Of a stretch of 64,000 bases of DNA, positions 33,617 through 44,339 are shown piece by piece; within the stretch, counting starts at the first letter, position 1, and each line of letters begins with the position of its first letter. The position numbers were made by a program, and so were the translations under genes. Origin of the DNA: JBDKVA01 sp039679375 (GTDB lineage Bacteria; Bacillota; Clostridia; Acetivibrionales; DTU013); NCBI GenBank assembly GCA_039679375.1, contig JBDKVA010000193.1, positions 1 to 64,000 on the forward strand, given 5' to 3'. The notes below the pieces were generated by a model. The model was not told where the DNA came from and searched no databases. It worked only from the letters and a program-made list of their open reading frames with translations.

Positions 33617-36600
33617 ATGAGCAATTCTCTTTTTGAACTGGTAATCGGCGAAGTATCCAGTGCGCTTGCACCGCTGATCAAATTAAAGGCGACGGGAGCC
33701 GATGGTTCCATTAATGTGGAACGCTGCAGCAAAAATGTGGAAACGCTGCTCGGTGAACTGGGCTACAAGCCGCCGGCCATCGGCGTTTATTCGGATATTG
33801 CCGTAGGACTTGCCGCTGCTGTAAAAGCGGTCACGGACATCCTGGACAGGCTGAAAAATGACGTCAACAGCGACCTGATGGATCTGGCAAAGGATATCTT
33901 TCCTATATTGAAAGACGTTTTCCCGGCAATCAAGAAGGTGGCTGAGGATTTTAAAAATGGTGCGTTTGAAGATAGTGCCGGGGAAATGGGGCAATTCTTT
34001 ACTTCAACCAACTTTGACGAGACCTTTCCAAGGCGGCTGCTGGATTACCTGATCCTGGCCCATCTGAAACGCAGCTACCCGAAAATATACAGTGTACTGC
34101 TAGTATTGGGCTTTGCCCGGAGCATAGATCAAGAAGAAGCGGTAAATGAATATAAATCGAAATGCGTATTGCAGGTCTTGAACTGGGAGGCGGTGCCGGT
34201 CCTGTTCAAGGATCCGCTTTCCATTCCGGCCTCCGCATATGATTTTGGGGAGAACTTCAATGCAGAGCGATTCATGGCATACCTGGAGCTTTTTATCCGG
34301 AGCTTTGGCATTCCGGGAGGACTTTACCCTCTGGATGACACTGTCTGCGCCAAATTGACCGGAACGGTACAGAATGCGCCGGGCACACAGGAGGATGGAC
34401 CGAAAGAAATGCGTATACCCGTCTTCACCTCCGGTGATTGGACCCAGGGAGATTTCAGTGCGCTGAATCTATGCATTGCGCCGATTAAGAACACTGCCGG
34501 TACACAGACACTCTCATATAAAGGTTTCGGAGCATATTTCAACGGCAGTCTGGCCGAATCCATCGAACTGGCTGAATCCTTGAAGCTGGGCATTGCTGCC
34601 GATATGCAAAAGCCCATCCTTGTGAAGGTGCTTCCGGGCCAGGTCGCAGTGGAAATGCTGACGGACGATGGCAGCTGCTTTTCAGGCAGGCTAGCCGCAA
34701 AGCTGACCTACCGGCGCGCTGAACCAACCGTGCTCATCGGCTTTGCTGATGCGCTGAGCATTGGATTTGACGGTTTAGCGCTCAGCACTGCTGTGGAAAA
34801 GAGTCCGACCGGTGCGGATTATCTGGTCGAAGCGGATGTGATCGGGTTGTTTGCGCAAATACAGGCAGGTGAAGGCGATTCGTTCCTGCAAAAAATCCTG
34901 CCCTCCGATCCGATAAGGGTAAGCTTCGATATTGGGTTTGGCTATTCAAAGGCAAAAAAATTCTATATCAAGTTCGGCAGCGATGGCCAGGGAGGAGAGT
35001 TGAACTACACCTGGCATCTGAATAAAGAACTGGGTCCGGTCCTCATCCGCGATATCATCTTCTCGCTGAAGAGCGAGGATAAGAAAATCAAGGCATCGGC
35101 TGCGGTATGCGCCAGGGCTGAGCTTGGACCGGTCACATTCCTTGTAGAGAAGGTTGGACTTGCAATTATTGTGGATATGGATAAACCCGGTATTTTAGGC
35201 AAGGCCGATATGTATGTCGACTTTAAATTGCCTGAAGCCGTAGGTATCAATATTGAAGCTTCAGCTGTAACGGGCGGAGGGTATCTTGCCATCAATGACA
35301 CGGGATATGAAGGAATCCTCAGCATATCCGTCAGCGGCAAGTTTTCTGTTACGGCCATTGGTATTTTAACTACAAAACCACCGGATGGCGGCGATTATTT
35401 CTCATTGAAAATCATAGGTAATGTGCTTTTCCCACCCGTTCAGCTTGGGTATGGCTTTTTCCTTTCCGGTGTAGGGATTGCGGCGGCGATCAATTCGGCG
35501 ATGAATGTGACTGCTTTGCAAAATTCAGTCCGGGATGGTTCCATCACTTCGATCATGTTTCCGCCTGACCCTATAAAAAACGCACCAAGGATCATAAATG
35601 ACATCAAGACGCTTTTGCCGGCATGCGAGGGTTCCCATGTGTTCGGCGTCATGGTAAAAATCGGCTGGGGAGGCGCGGTCGCGATCCTTGACGGTGAACT
35701 CGGCATTTTCATTCAGGTAGGCAAGAGCTTCAAGCTGGCGATCGCAGGTATCATCAGGGCTGTATTGCCAAAGCCGGAAAGTGCGGTTGTTTCGCTGCAG
35801 CTTGCGGTGATCGGCATTCTTGATCTGGAAACCGAAACGATTTCCATCGATGCCTCGCTGTTCAGCTCAAAAATCCTGACATGGCCTATTTCAGGAGATA
35901 TGGCGCTTCGCCTCTGCTATGGAGACAACGCTTATTTTGCAATGTCGGTCGGCGGATTTTTCCCTGGGTACAGGGCGCCGGGAGGCTTTCCGGAGCTTAG
36001 GCGGCTTGCGATCTGCTTTGGAGAGGACAACCCGAAAATCATGCTGGGTTCCTATTTTGCCATCACCGACAACTCGGTCCAGTTCGGAGCCGGAGTGGAA
36101 TTCCTGTTCCAGAAGGATTTCGGAGGTATTATCGGAAACATCAAGCTTGAGGGCACCGGCGGTTTTGATGCGCTGATACTGTTCCGGCCCAAATTCTACT
36201 TTGAATGCGCCCTCTATTTCAGGCTGAATTTGAGCCGCAATGATGTAAAATTATTCTTCCTGAGCCTGGATGCACATTTCTCCGGCCCGAATGTATTCCA
36301 TCTCTATGGCAGCTGTACGGTAGATATAGCGGGCATTTTCTCGAAGGAGTTTGACTTTGACGAGTACTTCGGAGACGAGATTCCCGAGCCGCAGTCACCC
36401 AGGATCAGCGCTCTCGGCCTTTTGCAGGAAGAGATCAGAAGCAGTGCCAACTGGATCCCCATGGGGCCGACAGAAACGGAAACTCTGGTTACATTCCGAT
36501 ACGGTGAGGATGTTAAGCAGTATGTCAATATAGAGGGCGGGATCCGGTTCAGCCAGGGCTTGCTGCCGCTGGAGCGCGAGATCGAGAAGCTCGGGGAATC

Positions 36601-37051
36601 TGAAATTTCCGAAGGTACGGCTTACTTCAGTATCGAACCAATTGTCCCGGGCGCCTTGACACAAACGATTGCCCCGCAGGAGGGGAATTTCGCGCCAGGA
36701 ATGTATAAGTATCTGAGCGACGCCGAGAAGCTGTCGGGACCGGCGTTTATAAAGATGCCATCCGGCTTTTCCGTCAGTGCTGACGGCATTCGCACTTCAT
36801 CACGGCTGGAACAGACGGATTTTGACTATGAGATCGTTTCGATTGTTGAGGATTCCGAGGGACAGCCCACTCCGGCATCCAAATCGGGTTATCCGCGTTC
36901 AGACAGGCTGGTATATAAAGGTGTCAGACCAAATACCGGGTTGATCAGGGAAATGGCGGAGCATGCCGGGTTTGCCCTGAATGACGGATGGATTTTCAGT
37001 AAGCCGGGTAAGCGCAAAGGGACCGGAAAGTATAAGGTAAATTATTATTAG
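33617..37051 (+). CDS. DUF6603-like giant protein
   Basis: A 1144-residue, beta-rich protein without signal peptide. The segment LGYGFFLSGVGIAAAINS near residue 615, followed by VRDGSITSIMFPPDPIKNAP near 640 and VFGVMVKIGWGG near 680, matches the pattern I recall for DUF6603 proteins of actinobacteria and cyanobacteria. Regular repeated beta hairpins run to about residue 950 (for example LAVIGILDLETETISIDASL and MLGSYFAITDNSVQFGAG), suggesting a long beta-solenoid or transmembrane-barrel-like fibre. The N-terminal 200 residues are helical. Function is unknown. GAGGTG precedes ATG 33617. Tight spacing to both neighbours implies one transcript. Confidence 0.68.
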   Translation: MSNSLFELVIGEVSSALAPLIKLKATGADGSINVERCSKNVETLLGELGYKPPAIGVYSDIAVGLAAAVKAVTDILDRLKNDVNSDLMDLAKDIFPILKDVFPAIKKVAEDFKNGAFEDSAGEMGQFFTSTNFDETFPRRLLDYLILAHLKRSYPKIYSVLLVLGFARSIDQEEAVNEYKSKCVLQVLNWEAVPVLFKDPLSIPASAYDFGENFNAERFMAYLELFIRSFGIPGGLYPLDDTVCAKLTGTVQNAPGTQEDGPKEMRIPVFTSGDWTQGDFSALNLCIAPIKNTAGTQTLSYKGFGAYFNGSLAESIELAESLKLGIAADMQKPILVKVLPGQVAVEMLTDDGSCFSGRLAAKLTYRRAEPTVLIGFADALSIGFDGLALSTAVEKSPTGADYLVEADVIGLFAQIQAGEGDSFLQKILPSDPIRVSFDIGFGYSKAKKFYIKFGSDGQGGELNYTWHLNKELGPVLIRDIIFSLKSEDKKIKASAAVCARAELGPVTFLVEKVGLAIIVDMDKPGILGKADMYVDFKLPEAVGINIEASAVTGGGYLAINDTGYEGILSISVSGKFSVTAIGILTTKPPDGGDYFSLKIIGNVLFPPVQLGYGFFLSGVGIAAAINSAMNVTALQNSVRDGSITSIMFPPDPIKNAPRIINDIKTLLPACEGSHVFGVMVKIGWGGAVAILDGELGIFIQVGKSFKLAIAGIIRAVLPKPESAVVSLQLAVIGILDLETETISIDASLFSSKILTWPISGDMALRLCYGDNAYFAMSVGGFFPGYRAPGGFPELRRLAICFGEDNPKIMLGSYFAITDNSVQFGAGVEFLFQKDFGGIIGNIKLEGTGGFDALILFRPKFYFECALYFRLNLSRNDVKLFFLSLDAHFSGPNVFHLYGSCTVDIAGIFSKEFDFDEYFGDEIPEPQSPRISALGLLQEEIRSSANWIPMGPTETETLVTFRYGEDVKQYVNIEGGIRFSQGLLPLEREIEKLGESEISEGTAYFSIEPIVPGALTQTIAPQEGNFAPGMYKYLSDAEKLSGPAFIKMPSGFSVSADGIRTSSRLEQTDFDYEIVSIVEDSEGQPTPASKSGYPRSDRLVYKGVRPNTGLIREMAEHAGFALNDGWIFSKPGKRKGTGKYKVNYY

Positions 37052-37088
37052 TATAGTTTTTAGTATAGATTTATTGTGAGGTAGCGAT

Positions 37089-39710
37089 ATGGCACTTGTA
37101 TTCTTACCATGGATCCGGCTCGGCATAGGAGCCCTTAATACAACGCATACAAAACAGGAGGCCGGTAAGGACGGAAACATCGTCGTCCTGCAGACGGCAC
37201 GGCGGAATATCGAGGTCGAATCCAAAGTGAAGGACAAGCCCGGCAATCTTCTGGGCGATATCAGGAAATCCTTTACGCTCAAAGGCCCCGGTGAGGTCCT
37301 TGGATTTTCGGATCAGGCCATCGCACTGACGGAGCCGGTAGTAAACGAAACATCCTTTGCGCCAAATCAAATCCCATACGTGGATTTTAAAGACGCAGAT
37401 TTCCCATGGCGGTATTCACTCGAAGAGCCTGATGCTCAAAACAGGCTCCGGCCATGGCTTTTACTGATTGTACTGAAAAAGGGTGAATACAGTGAGCTGC
37501 CGCCGGGCAGATCCAGTGCGATGATATCGGTCAATAGCTCTCTGCTGCCGGATCTAAATGAATCATGGGCATTTTCACACGTTCAGTTATCCACTCAAGA
37601 GGGTTTTGATCCTGCCGATATTTCTTCATATATCACAGACCACCCTGAATCTGCGCATTCCAGGATTTTATGCACTCGCAGGCTCCAGGCCTCGCAAAGT
37701 TATACCGCTTTTCTGGTGCCTGTTTATAAAATGGGTATTCAGGCGGCGCTGGAGCTGGAAGTTCAGGACACCGCAGATTTGGCCTGGAATACAGGCAGCC
37801 CGTCTATTCTCTCATTGCCGTATTATTTCCGGTGGGATTTTTCTACTTCGGATACGGGCGATTTTGAGGACCTTGCACGCCGCATCAGGGTATATGACAA
37901 TCCGGGTATCATCAGCGGCAGCAGAAAGGTCGCCGACAGCACCGGGACAGAAATGGAGTTTGAAGGACTTGTCCTCCCAAATAACAGACAGCCTTCCGAC
38001 AAAACCTATAATATTGCCTTTTCCAATAATGCGATCGCGCAATTTAACAAAATGTACAATAAACAACGTCCGGTCGTTTCGGCACAGGGTGGTGAACCGG
38101 AACTGTTCATACCGCTTTACGGGCAAAACCACGCGGACAGCGAACATCTGATCGGGCCAACCTCTGCGGGGACCTGGGAAAACCGTCCTGGAGCGTATAA
38201 TCCGGCATATGATCCTGTCCGGTCTCCTGATCTGTGGTTCAGTGAGGGAAACCTTGACCGCAATTACCGCTATGCCACAGCACTAGGGGCTTCGGTCGTA
38301 CGGTACAATCAGGATGATTTTATCAGCCGGTGCTTTGCCATGGCAGGCGAAGTAAAGGAGGTAAACCAACTGATCAAACGCTATAAGGTACTCAGAAATA
38401 TCAGGAAAAACATTGTCAGGCGGCATCTGAACACGATGGACGATACCCGCTTCATGCACGTGACGAAGAACCTGCAGAGGTATTATACCGGGTCAGATAG
38501 AGTAAATACAACGGTTCATTCCACGGGTGGCTTTAGTGCGCCGGTGCATTCGGCCAGAGGTGTGGATATATCTGAAAGTTTTAAGTCCGGCAGGTCATCT
38601 TATCCGAATATTTCAATGAACCTCATCAAAAGCATCAATATCTGCAACAGTATCGGCGAGCTTCGAAATGAGCGGCTGATGAACTTCAGGGACGAAGCGG
38701 AAAAGAGCTCGTTCATGGAGGATGCGCAGACCTTTAAAAGTTTGCTGCTGAATACGGATACGGCCAGAGAAGTGCTGAACCGCATTGTAACAAGCCCGGA
38801 CAGGTCGGAGGTGGGCGATTCGGAGATTTACCATGAGCCGAAAATCGGTGAAGGGCTTCTCGGATATATACCGCAGCAGATCATGAAAGACCTGATTCCC
38901 GGACTCACAGAGTTACCCAATAACTCATCCATGCTCCTTAAGCTGAACAGGGAATTTCTTGAAGCTTTTATGCTCGGGGCAAACCATGAAATGGTAAGAG
39001 AATTGATCTGGAGGGAGTTTCCGGTCGATCGCCGCGCTACGGTTTTCAATTCTTTCTGGGGCGCCGGCGGCGCCAACAGGGAGGACATTAAAGATATCGC
39101 CAATTGGAACGGTCGTTTGGGTGAAAATGCCGGAGTGAGCGGATCAAATCAGGACAACATCATTGTAGCGATCAAATCCGACCTTTTCAGAAGATACCCA
39201 AAAACCGTCCTGTATGCGGTAGAATATGACCCTGCGCTAATAACGCCGCAGAACGGCTGGAATGCAGTGATCAATGCAGTGAAGCAGGGCGCTTCGCAAA
39301 CCGGTGCGACGCTTCATAAGCCGCTGTTTACGGTAGATGTCATGGAGGATCTCCTGTTCATTTATTATAACTTTACCAAACAATATATGGACCGTGCTTT
39401 AAACGGCAGTAATCCGGGCGGGATACGGAAATTCTGCTTTGTTATTCTGGAAAATGTGACCCTGCCCAAATTTGGATTGGATGAGAGTGTAACGGCAAAC
39501 AAAAACAGCCTGGATGACCTTTCGTGGAATGATTTTGACGTCAATGCCACTTCAGGCTATCTGAACATTTCGACCATGCAGAGTAAGCTTGCAGCCATGA
39601 ATTTCAGCGGAGCCGCCGTAAACAGGGATTTCGCCGATGCCGCGAAGATGGCGATCATAGCTTTGAACAAGCCCAGCGGCGTCATTATGGACTTTGGCAG
39701 TATATGTTAG
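37089..39710 (+). CDS. Giant-cluster protein, unknown function (873 aa)
   Basis: No characterised domain is recognised. The protein starts MALVFLPWIRLGIGAL and has no signal peptide. Conspicuous segments are VPYVDFKDADFPWRY-like (near residue 95, QIPYVDFKDADFPWRYSLEE), LRPWLLLIVLKKGEY near 118, and near 615 LGANHEMVRELIWREFPVD followed by RRATVFNSFWGAGG. I recall similar DFPW..LRPWL and NHEMxRELLWREyPTDqR strings from uncharacterised large proteins in actinobacteria and myxobacteria, found beside DUF6603-like genes (memory, not searched). GAGGTAGCG precedes ATG 37089. It is probably a structural partner in a complex with its neighbours. Confidence 0.6.
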   Translation: MALVFLPWIRLGIGALNTTHTKQEAGKDGNIVVLQTARRNIEVESKVKDKPGNLLGDIRKSFTLKGPGEVLGFSDQAIALTEPVVNETSFAPNQIPYVDFKDADFPWRYSLEEPDAQNRLRPWLLLIVLKKGEYSELPPGRSSAMISVNSSLLPDLNESWAFSHVQLSTQEGFDPADISSYITDHPESAHSRILCTRRLQASQSYTAFLVPVYKMGIQAALELEVQDTADLAWNTGSPSILSLPYYFRWDFSTSDTGDFEDLARRIRVYDNPGIISGSRKVADSTGTEMEFEGLVLPNNRQPSDKTYNIAFSNNAIAQFNKMYNKQRPVVSAQGGEPELFIPLYGQNHADSEHLIGPTSAGTWENRPGAYNPAYDPVRSPDLWFSEGNLDRNYRYATALGASVVRYNQDDFISRCFAMAGEVKEVNQLIKRYKVLRNIRKNIVRRHLNTMDDTRFMHVTKNLQRYYTGSDRVNTTVHSTGGFSAPVHSARGVDISESFKSGRSSYPNISMNLIKSINICNSIGELRNERLMNFRDEAEKSSFMEDAQTFKSLLLNTDTAREVLNRIVTSPDRSEVGDSEIYHEPKIGEGLLGYIPQQIMKDLIPGLTELPNNSSMLLKLNREFLEAFMLGANHEMVRELIWREFPVDRRATVFNSFWGAGGANREDIKDIANWNGRLGENAGVSGSNQDNIIVAIKSDLFRRYPKTVLYAVEYDPALITPQNGWNAVINAVKQGASQTGATLHKPLFTVDVMEDLLFIYYNFTKQYMDRALNGSNPGGIRKFCFVILENVTLPKFGLDESVTANKNSLDDLSWNDFDVNATSGYLNISTMQSKLAAMNFSGAAVNRDFADAAKMAIIALNKPSGVIMDFGSIC

Positions 39711-39786
39711 CAGCTTATTACCGCGAAATTGCATTCGTTGGGTTGTGGACGGTAGCCCACATTAGATGTAAAAAGGAGTTGGATGT

Positions 39787-42700
39787 ATGAATTCGATGAA
39801 CAGGCCGGTAGTGCTTTTCCCAATGCGGCTGCAGCTGATGAAAAAGGAAGGGGAAAGACTTGTACCTGTATTTGGAGGCAGTATCATTGATGTCGGAAGG
39901 CTGATCGATCTGAGTAAGGAAAGGTTTGTTGTTCCTGACAGACCAAAGAAGGGGACTGGTACGAAAATTCCGTCATTGCCGGCAAAGCGCATGAAGGCTG
40001 TGGATCTGAACAGTAAAAAGGCCAGGGAATGGATCGGCAGCAAATGGGCAACGGCAAATGACCTTTTGCATATTGACAGGGACATTTTTGAACAAATTGA
40101 GTATAAAACGGTACAATACCGCTATTACCAGATCCGCTGGTATCCTGATGCATGCCAGGCTTTCAACCCGGTCCGGCCTGTCTCCGATAAAGAAAACGAT
40201 GCATATCAGATATACAGGAACCGCTGTACGGGGGTTGACGAAGAGGACCCAAAAGCGGCTCTTGCCGAATTTATCAGTGTTGTTGGTTCCGGCAGAGCGC
40301 GTCATATCATTCTTTCAAAAGAGAAGGGGATCGATCCGTCGGATTATGCGGATACGGAAAATGAAGGCGCTGCAGGGAAGAGTCGTTTCAAAATGCTTCC
40401 TGACAGTGTCAAAATATTTACGGTGAAGAATGTGTACATTACCAATGGGATACCATTTGAAATCAAGGAGCTTTCTGCAGACATCCGGCCAATACCGGAG
40501 GATCTGGGCATATCTCTCGAAGAGCTGTCACCTGACAGCCAGAGTTGGATCAATGATTTCAGTAAGGCTGTCAGTGTCGGAATGGGAGTTGAGGTGTCCG
40601 GGGAGAACCAGGTCGCGCAGATCGATACGGCTGACTGGCTGCTGGTTGTTGGCTTTTCGGGTGATGACAGCTGTGACGGCTTGATCCGGGAGCTTTTCAT
40701 GAGAAAGCGTGCAGCAGGCGCATTGGAGGTCATCAGGCAGGACTGTCCTACCAATAATTCCGAGGATGAAAAGTCAGGACTCTCAAGCGGGAAAATGAAA
40801 ACAGACGAGTTTTCAGAGATGATGAGCGAAACCGGCTTCGGCTTATCGGCGGCAAATATCCTCGGAGCGATTTTCGGATTTGAGGCTGCGCAAAGGAAGG
40901 AAGCATTCGGCTATCTGAAAAACGGGAACTCACTGGATCAGCTTTATGCCATGGACACCTTTGCACTGATGTATCCGGGATGTACTGCAGAGTTCTGGAA
41001 GGCGAAGATCGAAGCGCACAGGTATATCGAATTACCTATTGTACATGCTACCGCGGGCGGAACGATCGAGATTGTAGGATACGAGACAAAGCCGAATCCG
41101 GGGTTTGAAGAATATGCGGCGTCCATGCATCATCATGAATTCGCAATCTTTGAGGATCTAAAGTGTTTTGTTTCAGCCCGCGGCTCGGTCCCACCCGTTC
41201 TGATCGACAGGAATCCGTATGGCATCCTTCCTGTAAGGTGCCTTCCGTTCTGGGTTCTGGATTCGATTAATGAACCGGGAAATATACATTCTTCCATGGG
41301 TGTTCTATCGGAAATATTCAACAGAAAGCGGTTTGAGAGCAGGTATTTCGGCGTAACGGGAAGGTACAGCACGCTTCAGTCCATAGCGGACCGATTGGAA
41401 GCGAACAGCAAGGCATTGCCGATACCGGATAAAATCTTTACCAGGGCTTTGCAGGGCGGTGCACAGAGCTTTGCGGACCAGGAGGCCGCGGAACTGACGA
41501 TGCCGGTTGTGCAGGAGGGCGATTTGTCAAGCCTGAAAGCATCCGTATATGGTGTGGAGGCCTATCTGAGATCATTGAATGCGGGAAATCCGGCATCTCC
41601 CATACCTCAGGTCCTTACTGAAAACCCGTTAACGGCAAATTCGCTGTTGGTTGCGATCGTCAAAAAATCGCTTGTTCAAATGAAAGAGATATTTGATTTC
41701 GGCGACTGCAAGGAACAGGTCCTCGGCATACTTGTTCAGATGAAAACAGCCGCCGACCTTCTAGCCGGTGAAAGGGGGCCTTCCATTGCCGAGTTGGAGG
41801 TGCTCGTGAAGGAGACGCTGGATATCTTTTCACCCAGGTATGATGCCTGGATGCTGGCATTGTCCGCACGAAGACTGCTCGAAACGGACCGTGCAGGAGA
41901 GGGGATCGGAAGGAACGGTACGAAAGCCGGCCAGATACCGGATGTTCCTTGCCTGAATAAAAACCTGACAGGAGTTTTCGGATGGCTCGAAAATCCGGGA
42001 AATGCCCCTTCAACACACAAAACCGACGGCTATTTCCAGACGCCGTCTGCAAATCAGACCGTTGCAGCCTCCATGATCCGGAACGCATCCTTTTACAGTG
42101 CGGAGGGGCAGAACCCATTCATGGTCAATCTCTCTTCTCTGAGGTATAAGGAGGCCGTCTGGTTTATCGAAGGAATGCAAAAGGGCTATTCCAGGGCGGA
42201 ACTGTTGGGAATGCGCCTGGAAAGGCTGCTCCATGATCAGGGGCTTGACAGGCTCCTGTATTCCCTGAGGAACTTTTATCCGCTTGATCAGGCTGGAGAT
42301 TTATTGAAATGTTCCTATCTTGTGAACGGGGAAGCATTCCTGGAAGATGAGGCAATTGGCGGTAAAGGTTTTTCTGCGGGTGACCTGGATGTGTTGAAGC
42401 AGCTGCAAAATAAGATCGGTGAATTGTCTGACAACGCTTCGGACCTGATCATCTCTGAAATTGCGTACAATATCTCGGCAGGAAACACGGAAACAGCCAA
42501 TGCATGGCTTTCCGCCTTTGAAAACAAGCTGCCTCCGCCAAAGGTCAATATGGCTGCTACAGTACGCACGGGACAGGTCCTGATGCAGCGTTTGGTCCTG
42601 CCGCTGGACGGAGGCGAGGCCGGAGCTGCCGAGAAAAATCCAAGGTCTATCGCAGAGCCATCACTTGCCAGGATATCAGATACTTTGCTGTCTGCTTTCG

Positions 42701-44328
42701 GGTATGGCGGCAGTATCCGCTTTACCGCAAGCGTATATATGAGGAGCAAGGATGTCAGCCGGCGTACCAAGCTTGGCGAGGTATCGGTCAGTCCGGCGGA
42801 GGATCTGGGTTTGTCCGCTTTTGACATTGTCCTGGGAGGCCGCAGGGAGCTGGATGCGCTTGCGAAAAGATTTGTTTTGCATTCTTTGCATGGCAAGGGT
42901 CAGGACGTGGATGGGGCGTTGAAGGCTAAAAATCCTGAAGATGCTTTTGACAGCAAAGCATATATCCTGTTTGACTATGCCGGAGGAATGGACAGGATAT
43001 TGGCGAAAGCCTCGGAGCTTCTAATGCTGATCAGGTCTTCACAGCCTTTGAAATGGGACGATGTCGCCATATCCCGCACAACTGCAGAAGAGTCATTCCA
43101 AATCAGGGTAACAAGCCTGAAAACTCTTTATTCCAGGCTTTCCCGCCTGTCTGAGAGCTACCTGACAGCACTTGATGAATTGATCTCACTCAAAACAAAC
43201 CTGGCGGAAATCCTCAAACCCGGAGTGATTATTACGCGGCCGGGAACGGCTGAATCCCGTATAAAGGCGATTATTGAGAAAATCAATGCCCTTCTTGACA
43301 AATTTGTAAAGTTCGGATTTCAGGAGGCTAACATTTATCTATATGCCGAACCTGGTTTACAGTTGATCGAACCTGGACCGGGCATAAAAACCCCTGTCAT
43401 TGAAAAGCTGGAATCGCTCATTGAAAGGCTGCAAAGCAGGAAAATCCGGATCATCATGAGGGATATTTTAAAGTATCCTCTGAACGAGACGGTTACGATC
43501 TCGTATGATATGCAACAGGATCGTTTCATAGCAGAAACGGGAGCACCTTTGGATGAATCCGCAAAGACGGTTGCTCTGAACGGATTGCTGGAAAAGGTTC
43601 AAAATCAGCTGAAGGAGTGGACTGCCAGAGAGACCATGGTCATCCTGCCCCCGTTCATATGCCGGAAGGCCAGGACGGTTTCGGGGGGGAGTTCCTCAGA
43701 ACAGCTGGAGACGTACCGCAGGGTGAGGAAAAACATTTCGGTCGCCTCTTCACTGACCGACCGGTTTACAACCGGTCTGCAGCACTCTGTGTGGGAGCCC
43801 GGCATTCTGGAAAGCGTTGAGGCTGTCCGGAACATGGTGATGAAGAATGTGAGCCAGACCGATGCCGCAGCCGTCATGAATGACCTGAAGGCACTCAAAT
43901 TGGAGGGAAGGAATTCAACCGACCTGCATTATCTCCTGTGCCAAAATACTTTTTCGTTTACTGCCGGCTCACCCTTTGCCGGTTTGAAAATCGATGAATG
44001 GTCCGATTTTATCCACAATAAGTCGGAAGTGACTGGTGTGGGTTTAAAATGCCAGACCCCGAAATCACAGGCGCCCAATGTCATTCTGATCGCCGTACCG
44101 GAATATCAGTACCCTTCCAATTCTGCGGGACAGTGGACACATCTCCAGCTTGTGCGCCATATGACGGAAACGCTTCGGCTCATGTTTATCCGGACAGAAG
44201 GTTTCAATAAGGAAGCGCCGGTAACGGCAGATCCGTCCCAACCCGGAAATGAGAATGCCGCCTTTGTTGACAATGCCGCACCTGTGCTGTTTGTGAAGTC
44301 AAATGCAAATGATCCGCTGCTCAAATAG
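39787..44328 (+). CDS. Giant-cluster protein, unknown function (1513 aa)
   Basis: The largest gene of the window. There is no signal peptide and no enzymatic motif that I can identify. The start NRPVVLFPMRLQL and the later YYQIRWYPDACQAF (near residue 110) and ALAEFISVVGSGRARHIIL resemble the PVVLLPVRLETRF...RIYPD pattern of large uncharacterised bacterial proteins (memory, not searched). The middle alternates beta-rich and helical regions; the last third (about 1000-1350) is strongly helical and may form coiled coils, for example ESLIERLQSRKIRIIMRDIL. AAAGGAGTTGG precedes ATG 39787. A 76-base gap separates it from the previous gene, and only 11 bases from the next. Confidence 0.6.
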   Translation: MNSMNRPVVLFPMRLQLMKKEGERLVPVFGGSIIDVGRLIDLSKERFVVPDRPKKGTGTKIPSLPAKRMKAVDLNSKKAREWIGSKWATANDLLHIDRDIFEQIEYKTVQYRYYQIRWYPDACQAFNPVRPVSDKENDAYQIYRNRCTGVDEEDPKAALAEFISVVGSGRARHIILSKEKGIDPSDYADTENEGAAGKSRFKMLPDSVKIFTVKNVYITNGIPFEIKELSADIRPIPEDLGISLEELSPDSQSWINDFSKAVSVGMGVEVSGENQVAQIDTADWLLVVGFSGDDSCDGLIRELFMRKRAAGALEVIRQDCPTNNSEDEKSGLSSGKMKTDEFSEMMSETGFGLSAANILGAIFGFEAAQRKEAFGYLKNGNSLDQLYAMDTFALMYPGCTAEFWKAKIEAHRYIELPIVHATAGGTIEIVGYETKPNPGFEEYAASMHHHEFAIFEDLKCFVSARGSVPPVLIDRNPYGILPVRCLPFWVLDSINEPGNIHSSMGVLSEIFNRKRFESRYFGVTGRYSTLQSIADRLEANSKALPIPDKIFTRALQGGAQSFADQEAAELTMPVVQEGDLSSLKASVYGVEAYLRSLNAGNPASPIPQVLTENPLTANSLLVAIVKKSLVQMKEIFDFGDCKEQVLGILVQMKTAADLLAGERGPSIAELEVLVKETLDIFSPRYDAWMLALSARRLLETDRAGEGIGRNGTKAGQIPDVPCLNKNLTGVFGWLENPGNAPSTHKTDGYFQTPSANQTVAASMIRNASFYSAEGQNPFMVNLSSLRYKEAVWFIEGMQKGYSRAELLGMRLERLLHDQGLDRLLYSLRNFYPLDQAGDLLKCSYLVNGEAFLEDEAIGGKGFSAGDLDVLKQLQNKIGELSDNASDLIISEIAYNISAGNTETANAWLSAFENKLPPPKVNMAATVRTGQVLMQRLVLPLDGGEAGAAEKNPRSIAEPSLARISDTLLSAFGYGGSIRFTASVYMRSKDVSRRTKLGEVSVSPAEDLGLSAFDIVLGGRRELDALAKRFVLHSLHGKGQDVDGALKAKNPEDAFDSKAYILFDYAGGMDRILAKASELLMLIRSSQPLKWDDVAISRTTAEESFQIRVTSLKTLYSRLSRLSESYLTALDELISLKTNLAEILKPGVIITRPGTAESRIKAIIEKINALLDKFVKFGFQEANIYLYAEPGLQLIEPGPGIKTPVIEKLESLIERLQSRKIRIIMRDILKYPLNETVTISYDMQQDRFIAETGAPLDESAKTVALNGLLEKVQNQLKEWTARETMVILPPFICRKARTVSGGSSSEQLETYRRVRKNISVASSLTDRFTTGLQHSVWEPGILESVEAVRNMVMKNVSQTDAAAVMNDLKALKLEGRNSTDLHYLLCQNTFSFTAGSPFAGLKIDEWSDFIHNKSEVTGVGLKCQTPKSQAPNVILIAVPEYQYPSNSAGQWTHLQLVRHMTETLRLMFIRTEGFNKEAPVTADPSQPGNENAAFVDNAAPVLFVKSNANDPLLK

Positions 44329-44339
44329 GAGGAATCGCC

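Noticed and set aside
41660..42118. Minus-strand 152-codon frame within the 1513-residue gene
   Set aside because: Arg/Ser/Pro-rich shadow frame with no start signal.
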